Origin: Baffinella frigidus
Taxonomy: Eukaryota > Cryptophyceae > Cryptomonadales > Baffinellaceae
NCBI GenBank assembly: GCA_026770585.1
Contig: MU646331.1
Location: forward strand, 161,310-183,223
Direction of reading: 5' to 3'
DNA: 21,914 nt
Positions 17,915 through 20,900 of this stretch are shown piece after piece; position 1 is the first letter of the stretch, and the number at the start of each line of letters is the position of its first letter. A model generated the notes under the pieces. The model did no database searches, was not told where the DNA came from, and saw only the letters and a program-made list of their open reading frames with translations. A program made the position numbers and the translations under genes.

Positions 17915-20900
17915 TGTGGGGGTTCACCATTTCCATCCCCGTCCCGCCTACCACACAGTGGGCTTCGAAGACAATGTCCATCCATTTGCCTGGTACAAAT
18001 CGTATCCATTGCTAAAGAATAACCGTATTCATTGCTAAGAATAAATCGTAGCCATTGCTTAGGGGGGGAAATCGACGAGAATCCTGGCCGACATCCGCTT
18101 TGAAGCCCCCATGTGAGGCACGGTGGCGGGTCCAATTTCGGCGGCCTGTGATCCCCCCAGCCTCTCAGCCTGCGGGGCTTCAGTTGTTTCCCGTGGGGGG
18201 GGGGTGCTTCCCCTCACAGCTGCAGGGCCCAATCCCTAAACTCTGAACCCTCATCCCTGAGCCCTGAACCCTCATCCCTCATCGCTCAACCCCACATCCT
18301 ACACCCTCAACCCTAAACCCTAAGCCCTAAACTTTGAACGCAGGTGCTTTCCCTTCATCGGACAGAAGTTCCGCAAAGAGGTACTTCTTCCAATCTCAGA
18401 TGAAAACGTTTTTGATTTAGAACCTTTGGGCAATGAAAATTAGTAATTCAAAATTAGTAATTTTAATTTTGAATTACTACATATCATGATCTTTATTGGT
18501 AATATTAAAGCATTCATGTAGTAATTTTCATTGGTCCCTAAGGTTTCAAATTAAAACCGTTTTTTTATGAAGTCCCTCCCATCCACGCAGCGGGCTACGA
18601 AGGGGAACCTGGTTGGATATCAACCAGGTTTCGGTCAGGATATCCGCGAGAAAACTCCTATGTCCCTACGGATGGACTACTATAGGGTCCTATGGATTAT
18701 CACTTGGGGGTTATTCACGAAATTCTTTCGTAGTCCGCTGTGTGGTCCGCCATTTTCCCCCGTATTAAATTATCCGGTCTCCCTCCCCCTCCCATCCAGC
18801 CATCTTCCTCTGTTTTCATGAAACGTTTCCACCATCCTTTCAGACGCCGAAACCGTAAATAGTTCTACCCCCCTTTCAGGTGCCAAAACCGTTAATATGT
18901 CTACCCCTCTTTCAGGCGCCGAAACCGTAAACATGTATACCCCCCTTTCAGGCGCCGAAACCGTTCCGGGTGGTGGCGGTGGAGCCTGCCGCATGCCCGA
19001 CACTCACCAAGGTCGCTACACGTTACCCTAAACCCTACACCCTAAAACATCCAGCCTAAACCGTAAACCCTCAACCCTAAACCCTAAACCCTAAACCCTA
19101 AACCCTAAACCCTAAACCCTAAACCCTAAACCCTAAACCCTAAACCCTACCTAAACCATCAACCCCAAATCCGAAACCATGAACTATGTACCCTAAACCC
19201 TGAACCCTGAACCCTGAACCCTGAACCCTGAACCCTGAACCCTGAACCCTGAACCCTGAACCCCGACCCATCAACCCCAGACCCGAAACAAACCCTAACC
19301 CCTAAACCGTAAACCGTACACCACCACTAAACCGTAAGCCGCAAACCAGGAAAACGCCTACGACTTTGACCATGAACCATCAACCCCAAGCCCTGAACCC
19401 TAAACACTGAACCCGAAACAAACCCCAAACCCTAACCCTGTCCCCTCCCATAGGGCAAATATGCCTACGACTTTGGGGACACCGGCAAGATGACGCCTCT
19501 CATGAAGACCCACACGGTATGAAGACCCCCCCTTGTTGTAACAGGGATGCAACTATGGTTCTACGAACCTGGCCAAGAGTTGACTGAAAACCCCGCCCTG
19601 GGTCGCAGCTCGAATGATTGACTAAAAGCATCGCGTTGTGTGTGCAGCTCTCAGCGTTGACTGAAAACCTCGCGCTCGTTTGCAGCGTGAGGCGCTGACT
19701 GAAACCCTCTCCACCCTTGTTCGCAGCTGAAAGGGTTGACTAAAACAAACCACGCTTTGTTTGCAGTTCGAAGTATTAACTGAAAACTCACGTTTTGTTG
19801 GCAGCTGGGGCACCTGTTCATGCCGGCGCCGGACCACGCGGGCGGCCTCCGCTACCACGCCATGTACCTACGCCCTCTCATCCTCTCTCTTACTATGCCA
19901 TGTACCTACGCCCTAAGCCCTAAACCCGAAACCCCACGCCCTAAACCCGAAACCCTAAACCTTGAACCCTAAACCCTTGACCTTCAACTCCAAACTCTAA
20001 ACCCTAAAACCTAAACCCTGAACCCTAAACTGTAAACCTTAAACCCTAAAGAACTGTAAACCCTAAACCCTCAGAACCGAGGCCTCCGCTACCACGCCAA
20101 GTACCTACGCCCTCAACCATCAACCTGAACCCCTATGCCCGAAACCCGAAACCCCAAACCACAAACCCCAAACCCTAAACCGTCAACCCTAACGTACCAT
20201 CAACCGCCCTCTTGTGTGAAGCTGTACACCCACCGTCTCGGTATACCATAAATGCCCGACACGTCTGGTGCACCACAAACCGCTACCACGCCATGTACCT
20301 ACGTCCTAAACATTAAAGCCTAAAGATGCCCCTATAAACTACACCCTGAACTCTAAACCCTAAACCCTAATCCCTAATCCCTAATCCCTAAACCCTATGC
20401 CCTAAACCCTAAACTCTAACCCCTAAACCCTAAACCCTAAACCCTAAAACCTAAACCCTAAACCCTAAACCTTAGACCCTAAAATCCCAACCCCTATGCC
20501 CTAAACCCTAAACCGTAAACCCTAAACCCTAGACCCTAAACCCTACACCCGAAACCCTAAACCAGGTCACCGATCATCTCGCACCTCAAGGAGATCGGCG
20601 AACTGGAGGCACCATAAACCCTAAAACATAAACCCTAAACCCTAAACCATAAACCATAAACCATAAACCATAAACCCTAAACCCTAAACCCCAAACCCCA
20701 AACCCAAACCCAGAGCTCGAGGCTCCCCCCAGACCCCATACCCTGAACCCTACACCCTAAACCCTGAAACCGAAACCCTAAACCCCAAATCCCGAACCCT
20801 AACCTCCCAAACCACCCAAACCCCAAACCACGAGCTCGAGGCAACCCCCGCCCTCAATTCGCTACTAGTCAATAAACAGCGCCCCCCTCCTCCATCAACT

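Larger units (their letters stand above)
17840..18343 (+). other. Intron 9: hairpin with GT repeat, exon 9 tail copy
   Basis: Starts GTACTCCCCCC, then a perfect inverted repeat around (GT)n at 17851-17960. Exon 9 tail copy with donor at 18118-18147 (GGCCT|GTGATC). Telomere-like CCCTGAA/CCCTCAT repeats at 18230-18335 run into the exon 10 acceptor. Confidence 0.88.
18381..18951 (+). other. Intron 10: two hairpins, then a four-fold acceptor array
   Basis: Hairpins at 18398-18570 and 18583-18745, then a pyrimidine-rich stretch, then four acceptors spaced exactly 36 bases apart. No exon 10 tail copy was seen. Confidence 0.85.

Noticed and set aside
19571-19804. CRISPR-like regular repeat
   Set aside because: Repeat and spacer are not distinct, units are diverged throughout, and the array ends exactly at a spliceosomal acceptor in a eukaryotic gene.
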